Source: an uncultured Alphaproteobacteria bacterium
GTDB lineage: Bacteria > Pseudomonadota > Alphaproteobacteria > Micropepsales > Micropepsaceae
Reading direction: 5' to 3'
Assembly: GCA_902825865.1 (NCBI GenBank)
Contig: CADECX010000026.1
Coordinates: 1-38,586, forward strand
DNA: 38,586 nt
The notes beneath the pieces are model-generated. The model was not told where the DNA came from, ran no database searches, and saw only the letters and a program-made list of their open reading frames with translations. Numbering within the stretch: position 1 is the first letter of the stretch; each line of letters starts with the position of its first letter. The translations under genes were made by a program, and so were the position numbers. This document shows positions 7,911 through 17,346 of the stretch, in pieces.

Positions 7911-8630
7911 CTATCGCACCAGCGTGGTGACGAGATAAAGAAACGCCGCACCCAGCAAGGTCGCGATCGTGGTTGCGGGCCGCGGATAGGCGCGGTGGCT
8001 TTCCGGCAGAAGTCCGCTGGCGCCGATATGCAGGAAAAAGCCGCAGAACAGCGCCAGCAGCAATGCCAGTACGCCGCGGCCCGGTGTGATCAGCAAGCTC
8101 AAGGCTGCACCCAGCACGGGGGCGGCAGCATCCACCGCCAGCCAACGCAGGGCGAAACTGCGGGTGCCGCCATTCTTCATCACCACATTCACGGTGTTGA
8201 GCCCGTCGGCGAAATCGTGCGCCAGCACGGCGGCGGCGACGATCAGTCCGATTTCGGGACTGGCCTGAAAGGCGACACCCATGGCGAAACCGTCCAGCAA
8301 GCTATGGGCGGAAAAACTCGCCGCACCGACCAGGCCGCGGGTGGGATTGGCCTGGCCTTCGCAATCATGCCGCGCCACCAGCCGGTCCAGCGCGGTATAG
8401 AAAAAGAAGCCCAAGGCCGCGACAGCCAGCAAGGTGCGCGGGGTATAAAGGCCGGCGCCGGCATCCAGCGCTTCCGGACCCAAATCGAAAAAGGCGACGC
8501 CGATCACCGCGCCCGCCGAAAAACCCATCACCAGCGGCAGCTTGCCCGCAAGCTTCAGCGCCAGCAGACCGCCGGTCATGGTCGCTGCCATGGCACAAAG
8601 CGCGATCAGGATCACGATGGGGGACGTCAT
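7911..8630 (-). CDS. ZIP family metal transporter
   Basis: 239 residues from the ATG at 8630, with about eight hydrophobic helices. ZIP signatures are visible: FSAHSLLDGFAMG (H109, D113) in the predicted TM4 and LAHDFADGLN (H138) in TM5, where many ZIPs have HEIPE. It would import Zn2+ or another divalent metal across the inner membrane. A longer frame to 8714 would overlap the upstream transglutaminase gene by 56 nt with non-family residues, so 8630 is preferred, although no strong SD is visible. It begins 28 nt after the transglutaminase stop on the same strand and is probably the last gene of the ATP-grasp/transglutaminase operon. Confidence 0.83.
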   Translation of the reverse strand: MTSPIVILIALCAMAATMTGGLLALKLAGKLPLVMGFSAGAVIGVAFFDLGPEALDAGAGLYTPRTLLAVAALGFFFYTALDRLVARHDCEGQANPTRGLVGAASFSAHSLLDGFAMGVAFQASPEIGLIVAAAVLAHDFADGLNTVNVVMKNGGTRSFALRWLAVDAAAPVLGAALSLLITPGRGVLALLLALFCGFFLHIGASGLLPESHRAYPRPATTIATLLGAAFLYLVTTLVR

Positions 8631-8658
8631 TGGGAGGGACCGTGAATGCGCGTTCTGC

Positions 8659-9582
8659 TTATCGCGCTGGGGCGTCCGGAGCAATGTTGGGCAGTTCGGG
8701 CAAGGCCTGATCAACGGGGATCACGTCAACACCCACATCCACGACATGGTCATGTCCGCCCAGGATGATGCCCGCGACCGGCGCGACATCGCCATAGTCG
8801 CGGCCCCAGGCGGCGGTGACATGGCTTTCTCCCACCGGGATATCGTTGGTCGGGTCCAGATCCACCCAGCCGAAAGGCGGGGCCCAGACGGAAAACCAGG
8901 CATGGCTGGCATCGGCGCCGAGCAGCCTTGGCTTGCCGGGCGGCGGCTGGGTCAGGAGATAGCCCGAGACATAGCGGGCGGCGAGACCCATGGCGCGCAG
9001 GGCGGCGATGCCGACATGGGCCAGGTCCTGGCACACGCCGGCCCTGATCTCGAACACCCGGTCCACCGGCGTGGTCACATCGGTGACCGTGGTGTCGTAG
9101 CGGAAGTCCTGATGGATGCGATGCATCAACTCCATCGCGCCCGCCAGCACGGGGCGGGACGGCGGAAAGCTGACGGCGCCATACTCGGCGATGCCGCTGT
9201 GATACTTGGTCATGGGTGAATCGAAGAGATACTGAACCGCGTCGCGTTCTTCTTCGTCTTGCGGACTTTCCAGTCTCAGCCGCACCTCTTCCCAGCTCAA
9301 GCTGTCGCGCGAAACGCGCTGGGGCGCCGGTTGCACCGTGACCCGGCTTTCCGCCAGCACTTCCAGATGGGTGTGCGGCTGATCGATGGAGAACCATTCG
9401 CACGGATTCTGGAAATAATCCTCGCGCGCCACGCGGCTGGCGGGTTCCAGGCTCAAACTGATGCTGCTGTCATGCACCGCCTGAAAAGGTGTGGCGCGGG
9501 GCCGCAAATGCGCCAGATGCCAGGAGTGCGAAACATCCTGCAGATAACGATACGTGGTGCGGTGGCGGACATGATATTCCAT
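8659..9582 (-). CDS. Transglutaminase-like cysteine protease-fold protein (COG1305 type)
   Basis: 307 residues. The N-terminal beta domain (MEYHVRHRTTYRY through about residue 85) is the bacterial transglutaminase N-domain, followed by a transglutaminase-like core. The triad is readable: C184 (AGVCQDLAHV), H227 (ASHAWFSVW) and D243 (WVDLDPTN). Such enzymes can hydrolyse or transfer amide bonds. There is no signal peptide, so it is probably cytoplasmic. Its ATG abuts the ATP-grasp stop codon (zero spacing), with GGAGG as SD. Linkage to ATP-grasp and alpha-E genes places it in the predicted peptide/amidoligase system described by comparative genomics. The substrate is unknown. Confidence 0.88.
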   Translation of the reverse strand: MEYHVRHRTTYRYLQDVSHSWHLAHLRPRATPFQAVHDSSISLSLEPASRVAREDYFQNPCEWFSIDQPHTHLEVLAESRVTVQPAPQRVSRDSLSWEEVRLRLESPQDEEERDAVQYLFDSPMTKYHSGIAEYGAVSFPPSRPVLAGAMELMHRIHQDFRYDTTVTDVTTPVDRVFEIRAGVCQDLAHVGIAALRAMGLAARYVSGYLLTQPPPGKPRLLGADASHAWFSVWAPPFGWVDLDPTNDIPVGESHVTAAWGRDYGDVAPVAGIILGGHDHVVDVGVDVIPVDQALPELPNIAPDAPAR

Positions 9583-12084
9583 TTACGCCTCCGCCGAAGA
9601 GGCGCCGCCGGTGCGGATGCGGCTGGCATGCTGGAAATAGGCGTCGGCGATGGCGTCGGACAATTCGCCGGCGCTGGAGGTTATGGTGTCGGTCAGTTCG
9701 ATCAGACCGGTCCTCGTGCCGGATTCGCAGAAAGCCAGCCTTGCCGGATTGGCATTGGCCGCCGTGCCACGCATTTCATGGGCAATGGTGCGCGGCACGT
9801 CGCTGCGCTGGGCCAGGGTGATGCGCGGCAGTTCGCGCAGATGATTTTCGATCGCCGCCAGCTGAAAGGCGCAAGAGCGCGGATTGTTTTCATCCAGCAG
9901 CAATAGATCGACAAAAGGCACAAGCTGAAAGACATTGAGATAGCGCGAACGGTAGGTCATGGCGCTGTCGGCGATCTCCAGCAACATGCGCATATGCTCG
10001 GTCTCGCGTGCGTCGGGGAAGGCCACGGTCTGGCGCACCAGCCAAGCCAGATGCAGCGCCCGTTCCAACCGGCGGCCCAGATCCAGGAACAGCCAGTTGG
10101 GACCGCGGGTCATATTCTCGGCGGCTAACCCTGCGAGCGCGGCGGCGCGGCGCACCAGCGCGTCGAGATAGAAACGCGCGGCGGCGGGTTCAAACGCCGC
10201 GTCCAAGGCGGGCAATTGCTCGCTCGCGGTCAGGGTATGGATGGTGCGCCAAGTGTCCAGGGACAGGCGGTCGCGCACCGACCATGCCGTTTGCTCCACC
10301 CGCAAGAGAAGCTTCTGAAGACCCCGGGAATGGCGTGGGCTGTAAATCAAAAGGTGGAGTTCCTTGGCCAGGGCTTCCGCATCGGCAATTTCCTCGATCG
10401 GGGAATCGCTGGCCTGGCTGAAGGGGATCAGCAATTTGCGCGCCACTTCCAAGGCGCCGGCCGGTTCGTCGCTGATCCGCGCGGTCACCGCCCGCAAGAT
10501 GCGCACGAAATTCTCGGTGCGCTCGGCATAGCGGCCCAGCCAGAACAGATTGTCCATGGCGCGGCTGGGCGCGGCCTCGCCATAACGCTTGATCTCCAGG
10601 GTGCGGCCGCCGCCGGTCAACAGGCTGAAATTGTCCACCGGGGCGGTGGAGATCACCCAGGCGTCCTTGCTGGAAGCGCCCGACTGCATGGAAAGGGCGC
10701 GCATGGTGTCGTCGGCAGCGACGCGGGTCAGGCCGCCCGGCATCACCATCCAGCCGTTCGGCGTCCAAGCCGCGAAAACACGCAACGAGACGGGGCGCGC
10801 GCCGAATTTTCCTTTCTCGAAAACCGGCGCCACGCCCAGGGGCGAGACTTCCTGCACCACAAGATTTGCGCCATGCAGCTTCAGCCGCTGGGTGAAATAT
10901 TCGCGCCCCTCTTGCGTCAGGTCCGCTCCCAGCCGGGCCGAGGAATTTCTGGAAAAAATCGGCCGCGCATCGAATGCATTGCGCAGAATGGCGCCGTTCA
11001 TCCGCGCCAGCGCTTCCTTGCGGCCCCACTCGGTGCCGCACCAGATGGTGGAGATGTCGGGGATTTTCAGATCCTCGCCCAGCAGGGCGCGGGCGATATT
11101 GGGCAGATACGCATCCATGGCGGGGGATTCGATCACCCCGCCACCCAGCGCATTGGCCAGCACCACGCCGCCCGAGCGGACCGCTTCCACCAGGCCGGGC
11201 ACGCCAAGGGCGCTGTCGCCGCGAAATTCCAGCGGATCGCAGAAATCGGAATCGACGCGACGGAAAATGGCGGCGACCCGTTCCAGCCCGGTCAGAGTCT
11301 TGAGGAAGACTTCGCCGCCTCGCACCGACAGATCGTCGCCCTGCACCAGAGTGAGGCCGAGATAGTGGGAGAGATAGACATGCTCGAAATAGGCTTCGTT
11401 ATAGGGGCCCGGCGTCAACAGCACCGCGCGGTCGCGCCGCGACGCGGCCAGACCCAGTATGCTTTCCTTATAGGCATTGAAAAAGGCGGCCAGCCGCGCC
11501 ACCCGCATATCGCCAAAGCTTTCGGGAAAGGTCTGCGAAACCACCAGCCGGTTTTCCAGCGCATAGCCCAGTCCGCCCGGCGCGTCGGCGCGGCTTGCCA
11601 TGACTTTCCAGGTGCCGTCGGGTCCGCGCGCCAGATCGGCGGAATAAAGATGCACATGCACGTCATGGGCGGGACGGGTGCCGCAGAGCGGGCGCAGGAA
11701 TTGCGGATGGCCGGTGACCAGATGGGGCGGCAGCACGCCATCCCGGATCAATCGCTGCTCGCCATAAATGTCGCGCAGCAAAAGGTCGGCCAGCACCGCG
11801 CGCTGGATCACCGCCGCTTCGATGGCCTTCCAATCCTGTGGCGACAGGATGAAAGGCACGATGTCGAGCTGCCAGGGCCTCGCCTGGCCGCTGCGATCGT
11901 CATAGACGTTATAGGTGACGCCATTGTCCTGAACGGTGGCGCGGGCGCTGGCCTGACGGCGCTCGAATTCCTCGGGCGACAAATTGGCCAGGGTGCGGGT
12001 AAAGGCGCGCCAATGGGCGCGCACATGGCCCTCGCCATCGTGCAATTCGTCAAAGGCAGCGGAGGATTCTGCGACTTCCGACAC
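9583..12084 (-). CDS. Circularly permuted ATP-grasp fused to alpha-E domain
   Basis: An 833-residue, two-part protein. Residues about 70-480 form a circularly permuted ATP-grasp type 2 domain, with motifs such as ADAPGGLGYALENR (about 167-180), TPGPYNEAYFEH (about 224-235), VQGDDLSV and ALGGGVIESPAMDAYLPN. About residue 500 onward is the alpha-helical alpha-E (DUF403) domain, opening with RAMDNLFWLGRYAERTENF. In many genomes these are two separate genes; here they are one polypeptide. ATP-grasp amidoligases form peptide-like bonds with ATP, and alpha-E is always found beside them. The start is GTG at 12084, with GGGGAG as SD lying in the 3' end of the upstream gene 7 nt away. The product it makes is unknown. 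Confidence 0.9.
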   Translation of the reverse strand: MSEVAESSAAFDELHDGEGHVRAHWRAFTRTLANLSPEEFERRQASARATVQDNGVTYNVYDDRSGQARPWQLDIVPFILSPQDWKAIEAAVIQRAVLADLLLRDIYGEQRLIRDGVLPPHLVTGHPQFLRPLCGTRPAHDVHVHLYSADLARGPDGTWKVMASRADAPGGLGYALENRLVVSQTFPESFGDMRVARLAAFFNAYKESILGLAASRRDRAVLLTPGPYNEAYFEHVYLSHYLGLTLVQGDDLSVRGGEVFLKTLTGLERVAAIFRRVDSDFCDPLEFRGDSALGVPGLVEAVRSGGVVLANALGGGVIESPAMDAYLPNIARALLGEDLKIPDISTIWCGTEWGRKEALARMNGAILRNAFDARPIFSRNSSARLGADLTQEGREYFTQRLKLHGANLVVQEVSPLGVAPVFEKGKFGARPVSLRVFAAWTPNGWMVMPGGLTRVAADDTMRALSMQSGASSKDAWVISTAPVDNFSLLTGGGRTLEIKRYGEAAPSRAMDNLFWLGRYAERTENFVRILRAVTARISDEPAGALEVARKLLIPFSQASDSPIEEIADAEALAKELHLLIYSPRHSRGLQKLLLRVEQTAWSVRDRLSLDTWRTIHTLTASEQLPALDAAFEPAAARFYLDALVRRAAALAGLAAENMTRGPNWLFLDLGRRLERALHLAWLVRQTVAFPDARETEHMRMLLEIADSAMTYRSRYLNVFQLVPFVDLLLLDENNPRSCAFQLAAIENHLRELPRITLAQRSDVPRTIAHEMRGTAANANPARLAFCESGTRTGLIELTDTITSSAGELSDAIADAYFQHASRIRTGGASSAEA

Positions 12085-12091
12085 CTACGAC

Positions 12092-15000
12092 TCAAGCTCC
12101 CCGGCGCAAGTCCAGAGTATAGGGGAAATCGGGATTGGGGTCCTCCCTGGCGGTGTCGAAGATTCCGCCTGTGAAGCCGAAGGGCTCGAACCGGGCCAGC
12201 CGGCGGCCTTCCGCTTCATTCGCGTTGACGGGGAATATCTCGGAATTGCGTCCGCCGGGATGGGCGACATGATAGGTGCAGCCGCCCAGGCTGCGCTTGC
12301 GCCAGCTGTCCCAGATCTCGATCACCAGCGGAGCATGGGCGGGGATGGCTGGATGCAGGCCATGGGCCGGCTGCCAGGCCTTGAAACGCAGGCCGCCTAC
12401 CGCTTCGCCCTGGGCGGTCTCGCGCAGCGGCACGAGACGGCCATTGACCAGCACCCGGTGGCGGCCCGGAGTCATGCCGCTCAACTTGACCTCCAGCCGT
12501 TCCACGGAAGAATCGACAAAGCGCACGGTGCCGCCGGCGGCGCCTTCCTCGGCCATCACGTTCCACGGCTCAAGCGCGGTGCGCAGCTGCAGCTCGACAT
12601 CGTCATACCGGACCGAGCCGACTTTCGGGAAGCGGAATTCCCAATGCGGCCGGAACCATTCGGCTTCAAAGTTGAAACCATGGGTGTTCATGTCGGCGAC
12701 CACATCCTTCAAGTCGGCCCAAATGAAATGCGGCAGCATGAAACGGTCATTGAGCGAGGTGCCCCAGCGCACCAGGCCGGCGCGATAGGGCTCGCGCCAG
12801 AAGCGCGCGATCAGCGCGCGCAGCAAAAGCCCCTGCGCCAGGCTCATTTCGGCATGGGGCGGCATTTCAAAGCCGCGAAATTCCACCAGCCCCAGCCGGC
12901 CGGTGGGACCGTCGGGCGAGTAAAGTTTGTCGATACAGATTTCGGTCCGGTGGGTGTTGCCGGTGGAGTCCGCCAGCAAGTTGCGGAAGATGCGATCCAC
13001 CAGCCAGGGCGGAATATTGGCGGCGGCGCGCGACGGAATCTCGTCGAAGGCGATCTCCAGCTCATAGAGCGAATCGTGGCGCGCTTCGTCCAGGCGCGGC
13101 GCCTGGCTGGTGGGGCCGATGAACAGGCCGGAGAAAAGATAGGACAGCGCGGGATGATTCTGCCAATAGGCGATGATGCTCTTGAGCAGGTCCGGGCGGC
13201 GCAGGAACGGCGAGTCGGGCGGCGTCTGCGCGCCCAGCACGATGTGATTGCCGCCGCCGGTGCCGGTGTGGCGGCCGTCCAGCAGGAATTTCTCGGTCGA
13301 CAGGCGGCAGGCCGCCGCTTCTTCATAGAGCGCCTTGGTGATGTCCACCTGTTCGCGCCAGCTTTTGGCGGGATGGATATTGACCTCGATCACGCCGGGA
13401 TCGGGCGTCACCTTGATGACATTGATCCGCGAATCGTAGGGCGGCGGATAGCCTTCGATGTGCAGCGATACACCCAGCTCTTCGGCGGATTCTTCCACTG
13501 CCGTCAGCAATGCGAAATAATCGTTGGCCGACGGCACCGGCGGCATGAACACGCACAGCCTGCCATCGCGCGGCTCAACGGTCAGGGCTGTGCGTACGAC
13601 GGCCTCCGGCGTGCCGGTCTGGGCCAGAACTTTGCTGATGGGCTTGAAATTTTCGGGACGGACTTCGTCCGGCAGATGCCCGTTGCCATTGCGGTAACCC
13701 TGGCCCACTTCGTCGGGCTTCTCCACGGGCGGCAGCGGCGCGAAGGGATCCGGCGGCGGCACAAAGCTGCGCGCCTGCTCGGGGACATAGGGCAGGGAGT
13801 TGAGCGGCAGGCGAAAGCCGATGGCCGAGTCGCCCGGCAGCAGATAAAGCTGGCCGGAACGCGTTTTCCAATGCTCGCTGAGCCAGCGCGTCAGGCCTTT
13901 TTCGACCGGCAGAACGTAACCAACGGTCTTTGTCAGGCCACGTTCGAACACCCGCGCCAATCGTGCCCGCAATTCGGGATCTTCCAGCTTGGAATCGCGC
14001 GTGCACACATTCACCGCCAAGGCGCGTTCCTGGGCCAGGTGATGCCAGAAATCCTCAAAGGCGGGTATGGCGTAGGAAGCATCAAGCCCAAGCCGCCTTG
14101 CCACCGCTTCGGTCAACGCCTTGGCATCGTCGGTGGTCGGTTTGTGATGCAGCGTTTCCGACGCAATGCGCTCGGCGCTCTTCCACAGCGGTACACCGTC
14201 GGTGCGCCAGTAGAGCGCGAAGGCCCAGCGCGGCAGGGATTCGCCGGGATACCATTTGCCCTGGCCGTAATGCAGCAAGCCGCCCGGCGCGAAACGGTCG
14301 CGCAAGCGGCGGATCAAGGTATCGGCCAGGGCCCGCTTGGTGGGGCCGACGGCGGCGGTGTGCCATTCGGCGTGACTGCGGTCGTCGATCGAAACGAAAG
14401 TGGGCTCACCGCCCATCGTCAGCCGCACATCATGATTCATCAGAACGCGGTCGACTTCATCGCCCAGCCGCTCGATCTCGTCCCATTGCTCGGCCGTATA
14501 AGGCTTGGTGACACGCGGTGGCTCGTGAACGCGGGTGACCGACATGTCAAAATCGAACAGCACTTCCGCCGGTTCGACGCCGCCCGAGATCGGCGCCGCC
14601 TGGGTCGGATTGGCGGCACAGGCCAATGGGATATGGCCTTCGCCCGCGAACAGGCCGGACGTCGGGTCCAGCCCGACCCAGCCGGCGCCCGGCAGATAGA
14701 CTTCGCACCAGGCATGCAGATCGGTGAAGTCCACATCGGTGCCCGAGGGGCCGTCGAGCGATTTCACATCGGGTTTCAATTGAATCAGATAGCCGCTGGC
14801 GAAACGCGCCGCCAACCCCAGGTGACGCAACAATTGCACCATCAGCCAGGCGCTGTCGCGGCAGGAACCCGAGGCCTTGCACAGCGTGTCTTCCGGCGTC
14901 TGGATACCGGGCTCCATGCGGATCAGGTAACTGATATCGCGCGAAAGCCGTGCGTTGAGATCGAAGATGAAATTGGTGGTCTGTTTTTTGTCGCGCGCGA

Positions 15001-15400
15001 TGCCGGCAAGGTAACGATCGAATGCGGGGCCGCCGTCGCGGGTGGCGAGATAGGGCTCGAGCTCGGCTTTTAATTCCGGGGAATAGGCGAAGGGAAAATA
15101 CTCCGCGTCCGGCTCCAGGAAAAAATCGAAGGGATTGATGACATTCATCTCCACCGTCAAATCCACGCTGACGGTGAAGTGATCGATCTTTTCGGGAAAC
15201 ACCGCCCGCGCCAGCCAGTTGGACTGCGGGTCTTGCTGCCAGTTGAGGAAGTGGCCCTCGGGTTCGATCTTCAGCGAATAGGCCAGCACCTTGGCGCGGG
15301 TGTGCGGGGCGGGACGCAACCGAATCGTCTGAGCTCCCAGCGCAATTCGCCGGTCATAGCGGTAGCGGGTGACGTGACGGAGGGCGGCTTGAATACTCAT
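12092..15400 (-). CDS. Transglutaminase domain fused to DUF2126 (COG4196 type)
   Basis: 1102 residues from the ATG at 15400 (SD CAGGGGATT; a frame to 15475 adds 25 unconvincing residues). Order: transglutaminase N-domain (about 1-90), transglutaminase core with C180 (ASGSCRDSAW), H229 (DLHAWCEVY) and D245 (GLDPTSG), then a very large DUF2126 region (about 310-1100). The latter contains HDVRLTMGGEPTFVSIDD, KWYPGESLPRWA, GRHTGTGGGNHIVLG and RNLLADSTGNTHRTEICIDK, which have a glutamine-synthetase/amidoligase-like flavour. It is the first gene of the minus-strand operon, 7 nt ahead of the ATP-grasp gene. It probably acts with that enzyme in making or cleaving an isopeptide-type product; chemistry is inferred from families only. 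Confidence 0.9.
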   Translation of the reverse strand: MSIQAALRHVTRYRYDRRIALGAQTIRLRPAPHTRAKVLAYSLKIEPEGHFLNWQQDPQSNWLARAVFPEKIDHFTVSVDLTVEMNVINPFDFFLEPDAEYFPFAYSPELKAELEPYLATRDGGPAFDRYLAGIARDKKQTTNFIFDLNARLSRDISYLIRMEPGIQTPEDTLCKASGSCRDSAWLMVQLLRHLGLAARFASGYLIQLKPDVKSLDGPSGTDVDFTDLHAWCEVYLPGAGWVGLDPTSGLFAGEGHIPLACAANPTQAAPISGGVEPAEVLFDFDMSVTRVHEPPRVTKPYTAEQWDEIERLGDEVDRVLMNHDVRLTMGGEPTFVSIDDRSHAEWHTAAVGPTKRALADTLIRRLRDRFAPGGLLHYGQGKWYPGESLPRWAFALYWRTDGVPLWKSAERIASETLHHKPTTDDAKALTEAVARRLGLDASYAIPAFEDFWHHLAQERALAVNVCTRDSKLEDPELRARLARVFERGLTKTVGYVLPVEKGLTRWLSEHWKTRSGQLYLLPGDSAIGFRLPLNSLPYVPEQARSFVPPPDPFAPLPPVEKPDEVGQGYRNGNGHLPDEVRPENFKPISKVLAQTGTPEAVVRTALTVEPRDGRLCVFMPPVPSANDYFALLTAVEESAEELGVSLHIEGYPPPYDSRINVIKVTPDPGVIEVNIHPAKSWREQVDITKALYEEAAACRLSTEKFLLDGRHTGTGGGNHIVLGAQTPPDSPFLRRPDLLKSIIAYWQNHPALSYLFSGLFIGPTSQAPRLDEARHDSLYELEIAFDEIPSRAAANIPPWLVDRIFRNLLADSTGNTHRTEICIDKLYSPDGPTGRLGLVEFRGFEMPPHAEMSLAQGLLLRALIARFWREPYRAGLVRWGTSLNDRFMLPHFIWADLKDVVADMNTHGFNFEAEWFRPHWEFRFPKVGSVRYDDVELQLRTALEPWNVMAEEGAAGGTVRFVDSSVERLEVKLSGMTPGRHRVLVNGRLVPLRETAQGEAVGGLRFKAWQPAHGLHPAIPAHAPLVIEIWDSWRKRSLGGCTYHVAHPGGRNSEIFPVNANEAEGRRLARFEPFGFTGGIFDTAREDPNPDFPYTLDLRRGA

Positions 15401-15535
15401 CGGACAATCCCCTGGAAAACGACTATGCCGCAACTGCGAAGAGGGGGCTACCAGCCGCCGCGCCGCAGGCCCCACCTAAGCCGGAACGTCGTTAAGAAGC
15501 CTGCGTTTCCAAAGCTCACGCCTCGGAAATCCCAA

Positions 15536-16621
15536 ATGAAATTGTTCAGCTGCCAGGGCTGCGGCCAGCTCCTGTATTTTGAGAATGTGCTGTGCGAAAA
15601 TTGCAGCCGGGCCTTGGGCTATCTTACTGATATTGCAGAGATTTCAGCCCTGGATCGGAATGAGGATGGAAGCTGGTCGGTGCTGGCGGCGCCGGAAAAA
15701 GCCTACAAGTTGTGCAACAACTACAATGCGGGGATGTGCAACTGGATGGTCTCCGCCGACGATGAGGCCGGCTTCTGTGCCGCCTGCCGTCATAACCGGA
15801 CCATCCCCGACCTGACCGTGCCGGGCAACGACGTGCTGTGGCGCAAGATCGAGACCGCCAAGCACCGGTTGTTCTATTCCCTGCTCCGGCTCGGCCTGCC
15901 GCTGGAAAATCGCGCTGACGACCCCGAACACGGCCTGGCCTTCGATTTCCTGGCCGATGCGCCGGAGACACATGCGGAGGGGGTGATGACCGGCCACGAC
16001 AATGGCCTGATCACCCTGGCCTTGAAGGAAGCCGATGACGCCACGCGCGAGAAAGTGCGCAGCGAGATGGGCGAGCCCTATCGCACCTTGCTGGGGCATT
16101 TCCGCCATGAGATCGGGCATTATTTCTGGGACCGGCTGGTGGCGACTAATCCGGACCAATTGGAGGAATTCCGCGCTCTGTTCGGCGACGACCGCCAGGA
16201 CTATGGCGAGGCGCTCAAGCGTCACTATGACGAAGGCGCGCCGGCCAACTGGCAGGACACCTACATCAGCATGTACGCCACCATGCATCCCTGGGAGGAC
16301 TTTGCGGAAACCTGGGCGCACTATCTTCATATCGTCGACACACTGGAAACAGCCGGCGCGTTCGGCTTGAAGGTAAAGCCTCGCCGCGCGCGCGGCGCAC
16401 TGGCGGCGGCGATCGATTTTGATCCCTACAAGGCCGGCATGGAGCGGCTGATCGATGCCTGGCTGCCGGTGGAATTCGCCACCAACAGCATGAACCGCAG
16501 CATGGGACTGACCGACCTATATCCCTTTTTGTTGTCGCCCAAGGTGATTGAAAAGCTGGGCTACATTCATGCTCTGACGCATCCGGCGGCAAAGGTGATA
16601 CGCCTGGCGGCGGCCGGTTAA
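15536..16621 (+). CDS. Zinc-ribbon metallopeptidase-like protein (COG4307 / DUF2248 type)
   Basis: 361 residues from the ATG at 15536. The N-terminus has two cysteine clusters: C6/C9/C20/C23 (FSCQGCG, LCENCSRALG) and C60/C68/C81/C84 (FCAACRHNR). A zincin motif HEIGH occupies 191-195 within LGHFRHEIGHYFWDRL, followed later by a conserved EDFAETWAHYLHI helix that may supply a third ligand. The product is probably a soluble zinc protease or a protein derived from one. A longer upstream frame (to 15179) overlaps the divergent DUF2126 gene and is not credible. It is divergently transcribed from the transglutaminase operon with a 135-nt shared gap, consistent with co-regulation, and in other genomes this family travels with the same cluster. 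Confidence 0.85.
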   Translation: MKLFSCQGCGQLLYFENVLCENCSRALGYLTDIAEISALDRNEDGSWSVLAAPEKAYKLCNNYNAGMCNWMVSADDEAGFCAACRHNRTIPDLTVPGNDVLWRKIETAKHRLFYSLLRLGLPLENRADDPEHGLAFDFLADAPETHAEGVMTGHDNGLITLALKEADDATREKVRSEMGEPYRTLLGHFRHEIGHYFWDRLVATNPDQLEEFRALFGDDRQDYGEALKRHYDEGAPANWQDTYISMYATMHPWEDFAETWAHYLHIVDTLETAGAFGLKVKPRRARGALAAAIDFDPYKAGMERLIDAWLPVEFATNSMNRSMGLTDLYPFLLSPKVIEKLGYIHALTHPAAKVIRLAAAG

Positions 16622-16697
16622 CCAAGAACAGGGATTTTCCGCACCCTCCGCTGTTTCAAAATAGAACATGTTATGATGGGCCGGAAAGGAGGGCGGG

Positions 16698-17330
16698 ATG
16701 AAGATCGGATTGCTGGCGGCAAGCCTGTTTTTGACCTGCGCCCTTATTTCAGCGGCGGGCGCGGCCACGGTGACCATGTCGCCGCCGCAGAACAAAACGC
16801 CTGAGAAGACGGATGCCCAGCCAAAGGTCCTTCCGGCACCGGTCAAACCATCGCTTCCGGCAAAGAATCCAACCGCCGCTCCGCCTCAAACGCCGCCGGC
16901 GCAGACTCAAACCGCCGTGAAAAAAGATTGCCCGTCTGATTGCAAGTGCGATTGCCCGAAAGCGCGCAAGGCCGCTTCTGTGCGCGACCCGCATCAGCGC
17001 CGCGCCGTGCATGCCCGGACCTATCAATATGCCGCTGCCGCGCCGTGGCATGGCCCGTGGCGCGCTGCTCCCATGGGTTACGGCCCGCCTCCCGGCGTTT
17101 ATGAGATGGAAGGCCTAAGGATCGAGGATGGCGGTTGGACCGGCGGTGTGGGCTATGGCGCCGATGGCGGTGGCGGCGGCGGCTATGGCCAAGCCTATTT
17201 CGCCAATGGCGGCGGCCTGCAAAACGGTCCGACCTACAACAGCTATGGACAGAGTTTTCAATACAATCCCAGTCAGGCGGGCCCCTTCCAGCCGCGCTTG
17301 ATGGGCGGCTTCGCGCCGCCCTCGCGTTAA
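16698..17330 (+). CDS. Secreted low-complexity Pro/Gly-rich protein with Cys cluster
   Basis: 210 residues with a signal peptide (MKIGLLAASLFLTCALISAA before GAATV) and a strong SD (GGAAAGGAGGG). The mature protein has a Pro/Thr/Gln-rich linker (about 28-75), a compact Cys cluster KKDCPSDCKCDCPKARK, a basic segment, and a Gly/Tyr-rich tail (GGVGYGADGGGGGGYG, then FANGGGLQNG). It has no recognised domain. Composition suggests a disordered envelope protein, possibly a metal-binding or surface protein. It is separated from the metallopeptidase gene by 76 nt on the same strand; whether they are functionally linked is open. Confidence 0.68.
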   Translation: MKIGLLAASLFLTCALISAAGAATVTMSPPQNKTPEKTDAQPKVLPAPVKPSLPAKNPTAAPPQTPPAQTQTAVKKDCPSDCKCDCPKARKAASVRDPHQRRAVHARTYQYAAAAPWHGPWRAAPMGYGPPPGVYEMEGLRIEDGGWTGGVGYGADGGGGGGYGQAYFANGGGLQNGPTYNSYGQSFQYNPSQAGPFQPRLMGGFAPPSR

Positions 17331-17346
17331 GTCAGACCATTCACCG

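Noticed and set aside
10216..12174. A 652-codon plus-strand open frame opposite the ATP-grasp gene
   Set aside because: It is antisense to a clearly coding gene, has low-complexity Gln/His/Arg-rich composition and no recognisable domain.
11984..15073. A 1029-codon plus-strand open frame opposite the transglutaminase-DUF2126 gene
   Set aside because: It is antisense to a gene with intact catalytic motifs; long stop-free shadows are common in GC-rich codon usage, and the translation shows no family motif.
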